A stretch of DNA of 50,740 nt from Robertmurraya sp. (GTDB taxonomy: Bacteria; Bacillota; Bacilli; Bacillales; Cytobacillaceae). Of this stretch, positions 8,555 to 18,162 are shown one piece after another. Location: contig JANWJP010000095.1 in the NCBI GenBank assembly GCA_025451895.1, positions 1 through 50,740 of the forward strand. Reading direction: 5' to 3'. Within the stretch, counting starts at the first letter, position 1; every line of letters starts with the position of its first letter. Position numbers and translations under genes: made by a program. Under the pieces are notes generated by a model that was not told the origin of the DNA, did not search any database, and saw nothing but the letters and a program-made list of their open reading frames with translations.

Positions 8555-9760
8555 ATGGATCCAAAAACAGCCGTACTAAATGAGATTTTTCGAAAATTAG
8601 ACTCCAACTATGATGAAGTAGTCAGCTGGAGAAGACATCTGCATATGTTCCCTGAATTATCATTTAAAGAAAAAAATACGGCAAAATTTATTACAGAGAA
8701 ACTAAAAAGCTTCGGTTTACGAGTGATTTCAAATATCGGCGGATATGGGGTGGTGGGAATCCTGGAGGGTAAGCTTCCGGGAAAAACTGTTTTGCTCAGA
8801 GCGGACTTTGATGCACTTCCAGTACAGGACGAAAAAGACACAGGGTATAAATCACAAATTCCCGGGGTTATGCATGCTTGCGGTCATGACGGTCATACAG
8901 CCGCGCTCCTCGGTACGGCAAAAGTCTTATGTTCCTATCGAAATTATATGCATGGAAATGCAATTTTTCTTTTCCAGCCGGGAGAAGAAATACCTCCGGG
9001 AGGAGCCAAACCCATGATTGAAGAAGGAGTCCTTGATAATGTGGACTATGTCTTCTCTTATCATCTGGATTCCCAAACCCAGTTAGGGAAATTTTTAGTA
9101 GGTTCAGGCTTCCAAATGGCCGCAGTCGATAAATTTGTAATTAAAGTCCAGGGCAAGGGCGGCCACGGCGGCAGTCCCCACAAAACAATTGATTCCATTA
9201 TTGTTGCCAGTGAAATTGTCAATGCGCTGCAAAAAATTGTCAGCCGTTCAATCGATCCGTTGAAAGCAGCGGTTATTACGATTGGAATTTTTCGGGCCGG
9301 AAGCAGTTTTAATGTTATTGCCGATCACGCAACCCTGGAAGGAACCGTCCGGACCTTTGACAACGATGTCCGTGACATGATTAAGAAAAAAATCTTTCAA
9401 ATTGCCGAAGGAATTGCCACTTGCTATGGTGCATCGTTCTCTATCGATTATGAAACAGGCTATCCGGCTCTTTATAATCACCCGGAGGAAACAGAAACTG
9501 TGCGCAAGCTTTTCACGGAAGAATTTTCAGAAGAGAACGTTCTTGAAATGGTTCCGACTATGGCAGCTGAAGATTTTTCTTATTTTCTACTGGAACGGCC
9601 GGGAACCTATTTTCGCGTGGGTTCACAGACAGAAGACCCGGCAACACAATATCCGCACCATCATCCAAAATTTGATTTTGACGAACGGGCTCTTTTATAT
9701 ATGGAAAAAGCGTTCTGCAAAATCATACATCACTACTTGTTTAAAAAACAGGACATATAA
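8555..9760 (+). CDS. M20-family amidohydrolase (hippurate hydrolase / N-acyl amino acid hydrolase type)
   Basis: 401-residue cytoplasmic metallopeptidase-fold enzyme of the M20D group (AmaA/HipO/YxeP-like), which removes acyl groups from amino acids or peptides. Metal ligands are visible in 'MHACGHDGHTA' and 'FQPGEEIPPGGA', and in the His of 'SYHLDSQ'. The dimerisation insert shows 'GKGGHGGSPH', and the C-terminal ligand block is 'MAAEDFSYFL'. The ATG at 8555 follows GAGGGGGCGGAG. It is a single gene ended by a strong hairpin. The precise acyl substrate cannot be told. Confidence 0.9.
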   Translation: MDPKTAVLNEIFRKLDSNYDEVVSWRRHLHMFPELSFKEKNTAKFITEKLKSFGLRVISNIGGYGVVGILEGKLPGKTVLLRADFDALPVQDEKDTGYKSQIPGVMHACGHDGHTAALLGTAKVLCSYRNYMHGNAIFLFQPGEEIPPGGAKPMIEEGVLDNVDYVFSYHLDSQTQLGKFLVGSGFQMAAVDKFVIKVQGKGGHGGSPHKTIDSIIVASEIVNALQKIVSRSIDPLKAAVITIGIFRAGSSFNVIADHATLEGTVRTFDNDVRDMIKKKIFQIAEGIATCYGASFSIDYETGYPALYNHPEETETVRKLFTEEFSEENVLEMVPTMAAEDFSYFLLERPGTYFRVGSQTEDPATQYPHHHPKFDFDERALLYMEKAFCKIIHHYLFKKQDI

Positions 9761-9767
9761 AAAAAGA

Positions 9768-9808
9768 AAAAACACCATTGAACAACAGGGTTTCAGTGGT
9801 GTTTTTGT
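9768..9808. terminator. Bidirectional terminator between the M20 gene and tatA
   Basis: Arms AAACACCATTGAA and TTCAGTGGTGTTT pair with one mismatch, with T-runs on both sides. It serves two convergent genes. Confidence 0.85.
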
Positions 9809-9835
9809 CTTTTATAAAATTTACTTTGTTTGTTT

Positions 9836-10030
9836 TTACGCTTCCTTTTTCTCATCCTTTTTTTCTTCCGTTTTATCATCTTCTTCGACTAATTCCTTGG
9901 TGGACTTTTTAAATTCATGTAAGGTTTGTCCCATTGCCCGGCCGATTTCAGGCAGTTTTTTGGGGCCAAAAATGACAAGGGCAATAACCAAGATAAGGAT
10001 TAATCCGGGAACTCCGATATTTGCAAGCAC
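9836..10030 (-). CDS. tatA: Sec-independent (twin-arginine) translocase subunit TatA/TatE
   Basis: 64 residues. One N-terminal membrane helix is followed by the diagnostic '[15 protein letters not shown]' hinge and amphipathic helix, then a Lys/Glu-rich tail. TatA oligomers form the passage for folded Tat substrates at the membrane. The start is the GTG at 10030, preceded by AGGAGTGAC. No tatC is adjacent, so the TatC partner must be elsewhere. It converges with the M20 gene over a shared terminator. Confidence 0.93.
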   Translation of the reverse strand: MLANIGVPGLILILVIALVIFGPKKLPEIGRAMGQTLHEFKKSTKELVEEDDKTEEKKDEKKEA

Positions 10031-10602
10031 TTTCCGTCACTCCTAATTATAAATTTCTTTGTCCGGCAAACGGGCAGTCATTTATTTCCTTTTTCAAACG
10101 TCATACCTCTAAAAAATGATATTAAACTAATTTAAACCATCTTAATACTATACTAACATTTTTTCCCGGCTTTCTAATTATTCACATGAAGTTTTCAATA
10201 ATTATTCACGATTAGAAAAAAACATTAAGATATATGAAATCTTTTTGTGAGTTCCAAAAAATACCTTGATTTTATCTGCGTTTACTGATATTATTTAAAA
10301 TTATTTTATAAAAGAATCATTTCGGTATTTTGCTTTAAACCGGGCAAGTAAATTTCCATCAGGCTGGTTTAAAGGTTGGGAAGAATACAAAAGCAGCGAA
10401 AAACCGGAAATATGGGATCGCGTCTGAATCAGTTGGTAAACCTTGCCGTTGGTTGTTCATATAAAATTTTTCATGAACAGGGCAATTTTTCCGAAAAAGT
10501 AATGTTCCCGTTACCGAAGAAGAAGAGGCTGAGGATAAAATCAACTTGTTTCAGACATTTTTTATAAAAATTGCTTAAAACTGCAATATTACAACTGAAT
10601 CA
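10031..10602. other. Gene-free stretch with possible coding remnants
   Basis: About 570 bases. A plus-strand frame that ends at 10425-10427 reads sensibly near its end ('GWFKGWEEYKSSEKPEIWDR'). Another frame ends just before 10580 ('VPVTEEEEAEDKINLFQTF'). Neither has a start or ribosome site, so they may be traces of a lost gene. I cannot identify it. Confidence 0.3.
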
Positions 10603-10643
10603 TTGAGCGATGATTGTTATGGGTCACACTATAACAGGAGCAA

Positions 10644-10707
10644 CTTCTGGAGAGACCGTCATTTGACGGCGCCGAAGGATTCACAATCTCAGGCAAAAGG
10701 ACAGAAG
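10644..10707 (+). ncRNA. Glycine riboswitch, single aptamer
   Basis: The conserved aptamer core is present in order: GGAGAGACC, then GGCGCCGAAGG, then AATCTCAGGCAAAAGGAC. It is closed by a CTTCT/AGAAG P1 stem (10644-10648 with 10703-10707). These are the signature blocks of the glycine riboswitch (gcvT element). It appears as one compact aptamer rather than the tandem form; the bases just upstream may hold a minimal partner stem. A hairpin and then a terminator follow directly, so it probably works by transcription control. The next complete gene starts only at 11043. Confidence 0.9.
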
Positions 10708-10770
10708 AATAACTTCATATTGTTATTCTTTTGTTCTGATGAGATTGGAAAAAAGCCAATCTCTTTTTTA
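10707..10770 (+). terminator. Riboswitch expression platform: two hairpins, the second an intrinsic terminator
   Basis: First hairpin GAATAAC (10707-10713) / GTTATTC (10722-10728), which shares a base with the P1 stem of the aptamer. Second hairpin GAGATTGG (10741-10748) / CCAATCTC (10756-10763), followed by TTTTTT. The second is a textbook terminator. Whether glycine opens or closes it cannot be read directly. Confidence 0.82.
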
Positions 10771-11042
10771 TTTGCTGCAGAAACTTTCGCTCCCAATACC
10801 GCGGCGCAAGGGAATTCTTTTACAACCGGAAATTTTTAAAACAAAAGACATCCATCCCGGCAACATCTTAAAATCAGTGGGTGACCGGGCGCAGCCGCTC
10901 TTTGCAGTCAAACCATTTTGCAAGACGGCTTCTTGTTTAATTTTTTCTATGGTAATTCTTTTTTCGCGGACAATTATCTGTTGTCCGGACAAAAACTAAC
11001 GTATACCACAAGATTTTTTACATTTTAAATGAGGTGAGAAAC

Positions 11043-11318
11043 TTGAATCAAAAACGGGCGATTGTAAGTGTAATTGGGAAAGACCAGGTGGGGATTATTG
11101 CCAAAGTTACTACATTGCTTGCAGAACAGAATGTAAATATTCTTGATATCAGCCAAACGATTTTGCAGGACTTTTTTACAATGATGATGCTGGTTGATGT
11201 TACTAATTTTGATAACCTGGAATCCCTGCAACAGCAGCTTTCCGAACTGGGCAAATCACTCGGCTTAACCATTAATATTCAACGGGAAGAAATTTTCCAG
11301 GCAATGCATCGCGTGTGA
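11043..11318 (+). CDS. ACT-domain protein (UPF0237 / GcvR-like)
   Basis: 91 residues counted from the TTG at 11043, four bases after GAGGTGAG. The upstream GTG at 11034 lies inside that ribosome site, so it is rejected. The '[27 protein letters not shown]' start (read as two motifs, '[11 protein letters not shown]' and '[12 protein letters not shown]') is the hallmark of a single ACT domain of the UPF0237 family, which binds small ligands such as amino acids. It is followed 13 bases later by a DUF711 gene, the usual partner. The glycine riboswitch terminator lies 273 bases upstream. Confidence 0.88.
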   Translation: MNQKRAIVSVIGKDQVGIIAKVTTLLAEQNVNILDISQTILQDFFTMMMLVDVTNFDNLESLQQQLSELGKSLGLTINIQREEIFQAMHRV

Positions 11319-11331
11319 GGAGAGGAAAACT

Positions 11332-12693
11332 ATGAATTTTGCCATTACAGAAATGATGGAAACAATCCGCATGGTTCAAATGGAAAACCTTGATATCCGC
11401 ACGGTAACCATGGGAATCAATTTGCGCGATTGCGCTGATTCTGATTTTGAAAAAATGAATCAAAAAGTATTTGATAAAATAACGACATATGCCAAAGACT
11501 TAAAAGAAGTCGTGGAAAAAACAGAAAAGGAATTCGGAATCCCGATCATAAACAAAAGGATTTCCGTAACACCCATTGCCGAAATCTTAGGATCCGCCAC
11601 TAAAGAACAGGCGGTTGAACTGGCAAAAACCCTTGATCGGGCGGCCAAAACATTGGGAATCGATTTTCTGGGCGGTTATTCGGCTCTTGTCCATAAAGGC
11701 ATCTCAAAGGGAGAACAAACTCTTCTTGATGCCCTTCCCGAAGCTCTCAGTGTGACAGAAAGGGTCTGCGGCTCTGTTTCCGTAGGTTCCACAAGAGCCG
11801 GTATTAACATGGATGCAGTCCGGCAAATGGGCACAATTATTAAAGAAGCAGCCGAAATGACAAAGGATCAAAACGGCATGGCCTGTGCAAAGCTGGTTGT
11901 GTTCTGCAATCCTGTTGAAGATAATCCGTTTATGGCCGGGGCATTTCATGGAACCGGTGAAGGCGAAGCAGTTATCAACGTAGGAGTCAGCGGACCGGGA
12001 GTTGTCCTCAGCGCTTTAAAACGCTATCCTGATGCGGATCTGGGCGAGGTAGCCGATATCATTAAAAAAACCGCCTTTAAAATCACGAGAGCGGGAGAAT
12101 TAATCGGCCGGGTTGTTGCCGAGCGTCTAAATGTACCGTTCGGGATAATGGATTTATCTCTGGCACCGACAAATGCCATGAATGACAGTGTTGCCGAGAT
12201 TCTTGAAGAAATCGGCCTCGAACGGGTTGGAACACACGGAACAATTGCCGCCCTTGCCCTGATGAACGACGCAGTTAAAAAAGGCGGGGCAATGGCAAGC
12301 TCCTATGTGGGTGGTTTAAGCGGAGCCTTCATTCCGGTCAGTGAAGATAACGGAATGATCCGCGGTATTATCGACAATGCCCTCACTTTGTCTAAACTTG
12401 AAGCGATGACATGTGTGTGCTCCGTCGGTCTCGATATGATTGCCTTAACAGGTGATGTTTCACCGGCAACGATTTCTGCCATTATCGCCGATGAAGCCGC
12501 GATTGGAATGATTAACAAGAAAACAACGGCTGTCCGGGTCATTCCCGTTCCCGGAAAAAAGGAAGGGGACATTGTCGAGTTTGGAGGACTGCTCGGCCGG
12601 GCGCCGGTCATCGGTGTAAATCCGTTTAATTCCGACAAGATGATACAACGGGGCGGCCGCATCCCTGCACCGCTTCAATCCTTAATAAATTAA
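11332..12693 (+). CDS. DUF711 / UPF0210 family protein (PFL-like)
   Basis: 453 residues, full length for the UPF0210 family, a fold related to pyruvate formate-lyase/anaerobic ribonucleotide reductase barrels but with no proven reaction. Typical stretches are '[12 protein letters not shown]', 'GFSAL'-like '[10 protein letters not shown]', '[20 protein letters not shown]' and '[17 protein letters not shown]'. The ATG at 11332 follows GAGGAGAGG. It forms a two-gene operon with the upstream ACT protein and ends at a strong terminator. The pairing suggests the ACT subunit senses a ligand for it. An amino-acid link is plausible given the riboswitch, but unproven. Confidence 0.9.
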   Translation: MNFAITEMMETIRMVQMENLDIRTVTMGINLRDCADSDFEKMNQKVFDKITTYAKDLKEVVEKTEKEFGIPIINKRISVTPIAEILGSATKEQAVELAKTLDRAAKTLGIDFLGGYSALVHKGISKGEQTLLDALPEALSVTERVCGSVSVGSTRAGINMDAVRQMGTIIKEAAEMTKDQNGMACAKLVVFCNPVEDNPFMAGAFHGTGEGEAVINVGVSGPGVVLSALKRYPDADLGEVADIIKKTAFKITRAGELIGRVVAERLNVPFGIMDLSLAPTNAMNDSVAEILEEIGLERVGTHGTIAALALMNDAVKKGGAMASSYVGGLSGAFIPVSEDNGMIRGIIDNALTLSKLEAMTCVCSVGLDMIALTGDVSPATISAIIADEAAIGMINKKTTAVRVIPVPGKKEGDIVEFGGLLGRAPVIGVNPFNSDKMIQRGGRIPAPLQSLIN

Positions 12694-12723
12694 TCTTTTT
12701 TCGGACCACCCGGAAAATGCAAT

Positions 12724-12765
12724 GGGCCGGACGCTTACACCCCGCGTCCGGCCCTTATTTTTTCC
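12724..12765 (+). terminator. Terminator of the ACT/DUF711 operon
   Basis: Perfect 11-bp stem GGGCCGGACGC/GCGTCCGGCCC with a 9-base loop, then TTATTTTTT. Confidence 0.92.
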
Positions 12766-12945
12766 TGACATCACTTGGGTTGCCGTGCTCACCCATTATT
12801 ATAAAACTTACTTCTCTACAAAATTCAATCACCCACCGCAGGCATTTTTTTCACTAAACCGGTCAACCTTATACCGTCTCCTGCCTGCAACTATTTTTCA
12901 GCCATATATTATTTCCTTTTAACGAAAGTTCTTTCCCTGACATCT

Positions 12946-14469
12946 TTAATTTTCAGCAAACTTGCCGGACAGTTTCTTCTTCATTGAGTGCTGCGGGTCC
13001 GGCGCTTGTTTTACCCTTTTAATAAATAAAGCTAAAATTAATGCCAATCCGGCAATAAATGTTGCCACTAAGAAAGCAAAATTAATTCCCTCAAGCATAG
13101 ATTGGATTAAAATTTGCTGTTCCAAGGCTGCCGCAGCCGCCTGGCTCATTCCGTCCGCACCATTTTGCAGTGCTTCAGTCCGGATTGCCGCCGCAGCGGC
13201 ATCAGTCCTGTTCGTCATAATCGTTACGAGAAGAGCAGTACCAACCGCTCCGGAAACCTGCTGCATCGTATTATTCATGGCAGTACCGTGAGGGTAAAAT
13301 CCGGGCGGCAGCTCATTCAAGCCGTTTGTCGTCACAGGCATCATGACCATCGACATCCCAAACATCCGGACAGCATGAACAACCATTAAATAAACAAACG
13401 AAGTCTCCAGAGTCAATATGCTGAGAAAATAGGTAGAAACGGTTGTGATTGTCAATCCGGTAACAGCTAAAATCCGGCCGCCGTACAAGTCAAACAATCT
13501 TCCTGTAATCGGCGACATAAAAGCATTAACGATCGCCCCCGGCAAAAGCATTAATCCTGCTTCAAGAGGTGAAAAACCGCGAATCGTTTGCACGAAAATC
13601 GGCAAGAGAAGCATTCCTGAAAACATTGCCATGGTAACAACCATATTTATCGCCGAGGATAAAGCAAACATCGGATATTTGTATATCCGGAAATTTAACA
13701 TCGGGGTCTCCTGCTTTAAAGTCCGGAATACAAAAGACGTAAACGCAATTATTCCAACCGAAATGGTTCCGTAAACGAACGGATGATTCCAGCCTAACTC
13801 CCCTGCCAAACTGAAACCGACCATCAATCCGCCAAAACCCAAACTGGACAACAGCAATGATATAAAATCAAGCTTTATGTCGACTTTTTCCTTCTTATCC
13901 TTCAACAAGAAAAATCCGAATAAAACAATGGCAATTGCGATCGGGGCGATAAAATGAAATAGCATCCGCCAATCATAATGCTGAATGATCCAACCTGACA
14001 AGGTCGGACCGATGGCAGGTGCAAACATTAAAATCAGTCCGAAAACACCCATCGCCGTCCCCCGTCTTTCGATCGGGAAGCTGATGAGCATCACATTCAT
14101 CAACAGCGGCATCATGATGGCGGACCCTGCAGCCTGGAGCATCCGGGCCACAATTAAGATGAAGAAAACCGGAGCATTCCCTGCCAAAATGGTACCTAAC
14201 GTAAACAAACTCATTGCCGTTAAAAATAAACGGCGAACGGAATACTTTTGAATTAAAAAAGCGGTCGTCGGTATCATAATTCCATTGACCAGCATAAATC
14301 CCGTTGTCAGCCACTGCACAATTGCCGGACCAACCCGAAACTCCTGCATAATTGAAGGCAAAGCGACATTCAGCAATGTATTATTTAAAAAAGAAATAAA
14401 CGCCCCAATCATCAGAATAGAAATAATTCCGTACGGCGGGCGTTTTGACTCTTTAATTGGTTGAGTCAT
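12946..14469 (-). CDS. DHA2-family multidrug MFS exporter (EmrB/QacA type)
   Basis: 507 residues with about 14 hydrophobic helices. The family antiporter motif C is seen as 'APAIGPTLSGWI', and the N-terminal block reads 'NNTLLNVALPSIMQEF'. It exports drugs or toxic compounds at the expense of the proton gradient. The start is the ATG at 14469, seven bases after CAGGAGGAA. An in-frame ATG at 14502 is upstream of that site and unlikely. It is transcribed away from the TetR gene at 14626, the standard arrangement for a drug-responsive repressor and its exporter. The substrate is unknown. Confidence 0.93.
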   Translation of the reverse strand: MTQPIKESKRPPYGIISILMIGAFISFLNNTLLNVALPSIMQEFRVGPAIVQWLTTGFMLVNGIMIPTTAFLIQKYSVRRLFLTAMSLFTLGTILAGNAPVFFILIVARMLQAAGSAIMMPLLMNVMLISFPIERRGTAMGVFGLILMFAPAIGPTLSGWIIQHYDWRMLFHFIAPIAIAIVLFGFFLLKDKKEKVDIKLDFISLLLSSLGFGGLMVGFSLAGELGWNHPFVYGTISVGIIAFTSFVFRTLKQETPMLNFRIYKYPMFALSSAINMVVTMAMFSGMLLLPIFVQTIRGFSPLEAGLMLLPGAIVNAFMSPITGRLFDLYGGRILAVTGLTITTVSTYFLSILTLETSFVYLMVVHAVRMFGMSMVMMPVTTNGLNELPPGFYPHGTAMNNTMQQVSGAVGTALLVTIMTNRTDAAAAAIRTEALQNGADGMSQAAAAALEQQILIQSMLEGINFAFLVATFIAGLALILALFIKRVKQAPDPQHSMKKKLSGKFAEN

Positions 14470-14625
14470 ATTCTCTTCCTCCTGTATGGACAACGAGTTC
14501 ATATTATTGTACTCTTGTTTCAGATAACAAATATCTTATAACAGACGATATGTTTATGCAACTAAAAAGAACCTCTAGATAAAAGGCGGAACTTTTTATA
14601 TATTCAGTACAAAAAGGTGATTTCA

Positions 14626-15534
14626 TTGAACGAACGAAAAATGCATGTGATGAACACGGCTCATCAATTATTTATGGAAAAAGGCTATCAATCCACATCC
14701 ATTCAAGACATCTTAACATACAGCGGAATTGCGAAAGGAACATTTTATAATTATTTTTCTTCAAAAAACGAGCTGCTAATCGCATTACTTACAACTCTCT
14801 ATCAACGAATAGAAAAAGAGCGGGATGAGCTTTTAATCGGACAAGACCCTGCAAACATAGAAATTTTTATTAAACAGCTTGAATTTGAAATGGAAATGAA
14901 CCGTACAAACGGATTATATAAATTGTTTGAAGAGGTCATCTATTTGAATGATGAGGCGATAAAAAAGATTATTAAGACGAGAAGTTTGCGGTTCCTGCAG
15001 TGGGTATTTCAGCGGTTTACAGAAATTTACGGGGAAGAAAAACGCCCTTACCTCCTTGACTGCGCAATCATATTCATCGGAATGTTAAATTCTCATATTA
15101 GATACTACACAATGGTATATGGTTCAACATGGAATATCCCCGGAGCCGTCCGTTACAGTGTCGAGAGAATCAGCAAGGTTATTGAGGAAACAGCCGCTGC
15201 ACAAGCCCAACTCATGGACCCTGACTATTTCGAACAATGGCTGCCCCACTATGATAAGAAAAATAAGACATTCCAACAAAAGCTGCGACAACACGTTTTA
15301 TTATTAAAAAAAAGCTTAAAAAAAGACCGGAATAAAGAAAAATGGACAGAACTGCTGGACTTTATCCAGGAAGAACTGCTCCATACCAAAAAACCGAGAA
15401 AATTTTTGATTGAAAGCGCCTTTTCAGCCCTTGCTGAGGCAAAAAACACACTTGCCGCAGAAGAACTGCAAAACCTTAAAAGACTTGCGGATAGTTACAT
15501 CCTCCAGCTAGAAATGCTTGAAAAACGGGAATAA
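14626..15534 (+). CDS. TetR/AcrR-family transcriptional regulator
   Basis: 302 residues counted from the TTG at 14626, which follows AAGGTGA by five bases; a GTG at 14617 lies inside that site. The N-terminal HTH is clear ('LFMEKGYQSTSIQDILTYSG', then 'AKGTFYNYFSSKNEL'). The protein is about 100 residues longer than a usual TetR and has an extra helical C-terminal region (about 205-300) of unknown role. It diverges from the DHA2 exporter and probably represses it from the 156-base intergenic region. No perfect palindrome was found there. Confidence 0.92.
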   Translation: MNERKMHVMNTAHQLFMEKGYQSTSIQDILTYSGIAKGTFYNYFSSKNELLIALLTTLYQRIEKERDELLIGQDPANIEIFIKQLEFEMEMNRTNGLYKLFEEVIYLNDEAIKKIIKTRSLRFLQWVFQRFTEIYGEEKRPYLLDCAIIFIGMLNSHIRYYTMVYGSTWNIPGAVRYSVERISKVIEETAAAQAQLMDPDYFEQWLPHYDKKNKTFQQKLRQHVLLLKKSLKKDRNKEKWTELLDFIQEELLHTKKPRKFLIESAFSALAEAKNTLAAEELQNLKRLADSYILQLEMLEKRE

Positions 15535-15566
15535 TAGAAATGGTTATGATACCCTGCTGTGAAAAA

Positions 15567-15613
15567 GCCCCGGAGAACGGAAATAATCACTGTTCCCCGG
15601 GGCCTGTATTTTT
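15567..15613. terminator. Bidirectional terminator between the tetR-type gene and the rsmF-type gene
   Basis: Arms GCCCCGGAGAAC and GTTCCCCGGGGC pair with one mismatch around a loop, with a TATTTTT tract on the right and an AAAAAG run on the left. Confidence 0.8.
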
Positions 15614-15696
15614 CGCCAGTTTTCCTGAAAAAAATTAAACCTTTAAGCAGAGAGAGAATTCCCCTGTCTCTCCTTATTACTTTTCACATTCCCGGA

Positions 15697-17070
15697 TTAA
15701 ATTCCCGTCCACCTCAATCCCTTTGGAAAATGATTTTTTAATATTTGTCCGCTCAATTTCCCCCAACCGAGGGAATATCCGTCCACTTCAACGAGATGCC
15801 AGCCTTTTTTTCCGGATGTTTCAATAGTTTCTCCCTTTAAATAAGCGATTATTTCCGGAGAATTACTGTCCAAATTAACGGTATGAAGAGCGTCCCCTTT
15901 TCTTAAGGACAATGCCAATGCATGTGAAGGTTCAAAGCGGTTCTTTTTCAGCGTTCCCAAATGCCAGCCAGGACGCAGCACCTTCAATTTCTCAAAAGAA
16001 ACCATTTCTTCAGGAATAATATAAAGTTGTTCACCAAACACTATAAAGGTTCCGTGCGGTGTTGTTGTCAAATTCTCTTTGGCAAATTGGAAATAATCCT
16101 TTAACAGTTTTTGATCCTTCAAAGCCTTCACAGGTTTGCCTTTTCGCGGTTCCTCTCCGTCCTTTTTACGCAGTACGGCAATGTAATGGCCCTCTCCCCT
16201 CACCTCATGAGGCCAAATTCTGATCGTTTTCCCGATTCCGTCTGCCGGCGTGCCGGCCCACTCTTCACGTCCTCTGCCAAAACCCTCATGCATATAAACG
16301 TCTTCTATTTCAAAATGCGGCTCCTTTTGTAAAAACTCACTGATAACTCCCTCATTTTCCTCAGGTGAAAATGTGCAAGTGGAATACACAAGCCTGCCAC
16401 CCGGCTTCAACATCACGGCCGCATCCTGTAAAATCATATTCTGACGCGCCGCACAGACGGCAACATTTTCGAGGCTCCATTCATTCCGTGCATCCGGGTC
16501 CTTACGGAACATACCTTCACCCGAGCATGGAGCATCCACAAGAATACGGTCAAAAAACGCAGGAAATCTCCCGGCGAGACGTCCGGACGATTCACTCGTT
16601 ACAACCGCATTTCTGACCCCCATCCTCTCCACATTCTGCGAAAGAACCTTGGCCCTTGCCGGATAAATTTCATTGGCCACCAGCAAACCCTTGCCCTCCA
16701 TTAACATGGCCAAATGAGTAGTCTTTCCTCCCGGTGCTGCACATAAATCAAGCACCTTTTCTTCCGGCTGCGGGTCTAAGAAAATTCCGGCAGCCATCGC
16801 ACTCGGTTCCTGGATATAATAAAGGCCTGCTTCATGATATGGATGCTTTCCGGGACGATCTTCTTCGTCATAATAAAATCCCTCCCGAATCCAGGGAATC
16901 TGCTCCAGATGGAACGGGTTTTTTTTCAAAAATTCCTCCACAGATACCTTCAATGTATTGATCCTCAAACCCTGGCTTCTATTTTCCTGATAGCTTTTCA
17001 GAAAATCGGCAAATTCATCTTTTAAAAGCAGGCGCATTTTTTTCAGGAAATCCTCAGGCATCTCGATCAT
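15697..17070 (-). CDS. rsmF: RsmF/RsmB-type 16S rRNA (cytosine-C5) methyltransferase
   Basis: 457 residues. The Rossmann domain shows the SAM loop 'LDLCAAPGGKTTHLA', the catalytic block 'DAPCSGEGMFRKD' with its Cys, and 'YSTCTFSPEENEG' with the second Cys. This two-cysteine pattern marks RNA m5C methyltransferases. The extra C-terminal region (about 300-457) with 'GWHLGTLKKNRFEPSHAL' fits the RsmF-like PUA/NTD-like tail. The chosen start is the ATG at 17070, five bases after GAGGTGA; a GTG at 17079 overlaps that site. It is a single gene. Orthology to E. coli RsmF (YebU) is likely but not certain. Confidence 0.9.
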   Translation of the reverse strand: MIEMPEDFLKKMRLLLKDEFADFLKSYQENRSQGLRINTLKVSVEEFLKKNPFHLEQIPWIREGFYYDEEDRPGKHPYHEAGLYYIQEPSAMAAGIFLDPQPEEKVLDLCAAPGGKTTHLAMLMEGKGLLVANEIYPARAKVLSQNVERMGVRNAVVTSESSGRLAGRFPAFFDRILVDAPCSGEGMFRKDPDARNEWSLENVAVCAARQNMILQDAAVMLKPGGRLVYSTCTFSPEENEGVISEFLQKEPHFEIEDVYMHEGFGRGREEWAGTPADGIGKTIRIWPHEVRGEGHYIAVLRKKDGEEPRKGKPVKALKDQKLLKDYFQFAKENLTTTPHGTFIVFGEQLYIIPEEMVSFEKLKVLRPGWHLGTLKKNRFEPSHALALSLRKGDALHTVNLDSNSPEIIAYLKGETIETSGKKGWHLVEVDGYSLGWGKLSGQILKNHFPKGLRWTGI

Positions 17071-17184
17071 TCTTTTCACCTCAAAAGCAAAATAGATATT
17101 TTCCTTTTATTATTCAACACTACATGGGGCAAAAAGTACAGATTTGATATAGAATGTGTATTTATGAACAAAAAAACTGATCTC

Positions 17185-17456
17185 AAGAATCGCAGACCCT
17201 GATACTGTTTCTTTTTTGCAGTAAACTCTTCTTCGGTCAAAAGGCCTTCGTCCCGGCAGCCCGGCGGGTTTTCTGATTTGTTCCGCCACATCTGTTTCCG
17301 GCACCTTTTCTTGTTCTTTTTTCACCGGAAATAAGACCATAAATCAACTCTTTCTGTTCTTGGGCAGTATCAACAGGGAATCTTCAATTTCTGCTTTGTT
17401 GTTCGATGCAACAATTTCCATTTCCGGTTTTAAACGGTTTGTTGGAAATATTAATC
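17185..17456 (-). pseudogene. Decayed PH/SHOCT-domain gene
   Basis: Three adjacent frames read leftward give coherent pieces. The first is 'FPTNRLKPEMEIVASNNKAE' plus 'ILPKNRKS', ending in a stop at 17344-17346. The second is 'VPETDVAEQIRKPAGL'. The third is 'RDEGLLTEEEFTAKKKQ', joined to the second by one extra C. The last two together form a classic SHOCT motif ('EQIRK.AGLRDEGLLTEEEF'). The first piece resembles the end of a bacterial PH-like domain. There is no intact start, and upstream frames are broken, so this is a remnant of a small gene. Confidence 0.7.
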
Positions 17457-18162
17457 GAACTGATTAAGAAGTGGTTATCTCCTGCTCAATTTAAAGCCTT
17501 TCGTGTTCTGTACGGCACCCCGCCTTTTTGTTACAAAAATTTGTTCACCCGCTCTGTCGATATGCCAAGAAGCTTTCCATTTTTTATCACAGAGTTGCGG
17601 AACATGTCGATAAGACATTTTACGTATTTTCAGTTCAAAAAACCGGCATCTATGATTGCTTTTTCGATTATATCCATTAAAAACGCTTACTTTACTTTTA
17701 TAAAAAACAATTTTAATAATTCCATCAATAGTGCTCCCGTTAATACAATAATGATTTTTGTCGAAAAGACTTGTTAAAATATTTTCGAAATCTGGTTGGA
17801 AAATCTCACTGGAAACAGTTTTCGATATCATGTCTAATTACAGGAGCCAACTTTAAAGTCCGGGGACCGTTTTTCACCTGCAATTTCAATTTCGGGGATC
17901 CAGTCTGGGGAACTGATGACCATATCCAGACAACATCGACTTTTTCGGGATCTGTTTTCACAATCTGGTGACCATTCCCGGACCTTTTAGTCAATTTCGG
18001 GTTCTAGTTTCACGATCTCCCCCCTTTTTCGGACAAAACAGACTATAACGGGAGCTATTTCGACCATCCAAAAACCATTTTCAAAGGAAAAGTCAATTTC
18101 GAAATCCTGCCCTTTTTTCCGACGCCTCCGCAACAACCGTACAACCCCTGCAAACTTTTTCA
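17457..18162. repeat. Gene-free region with diverged repeat units
   Basis: About 700 bases without a convincing gene. Between 17843 and about 18110, similar blocks recur: GGAGC near 17843 and 18051, and TCAATTTCG near 17885, 17991 and 18093, with nearby TTTTTCGG near 17941 and 18025. The frames over this region (for example 'MVEIAPVIV' and 'LKLAPVIRHD') echo each other, as expected from an old duplicated unit. The origin is unknown. Confidence 0.4.

Noticed and set aside
10376-10999. Short plus-strand frames around the glycine riboswitch
   Set aside because: They cross the riboswitch and terminator, and lack starts with ribosome sites.
17475-17831. 118-codon leftward frame in the gene-free region
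   Set aside because: No ribosome site, odd composition and no family pattern. It overlaps the repeat-like region.
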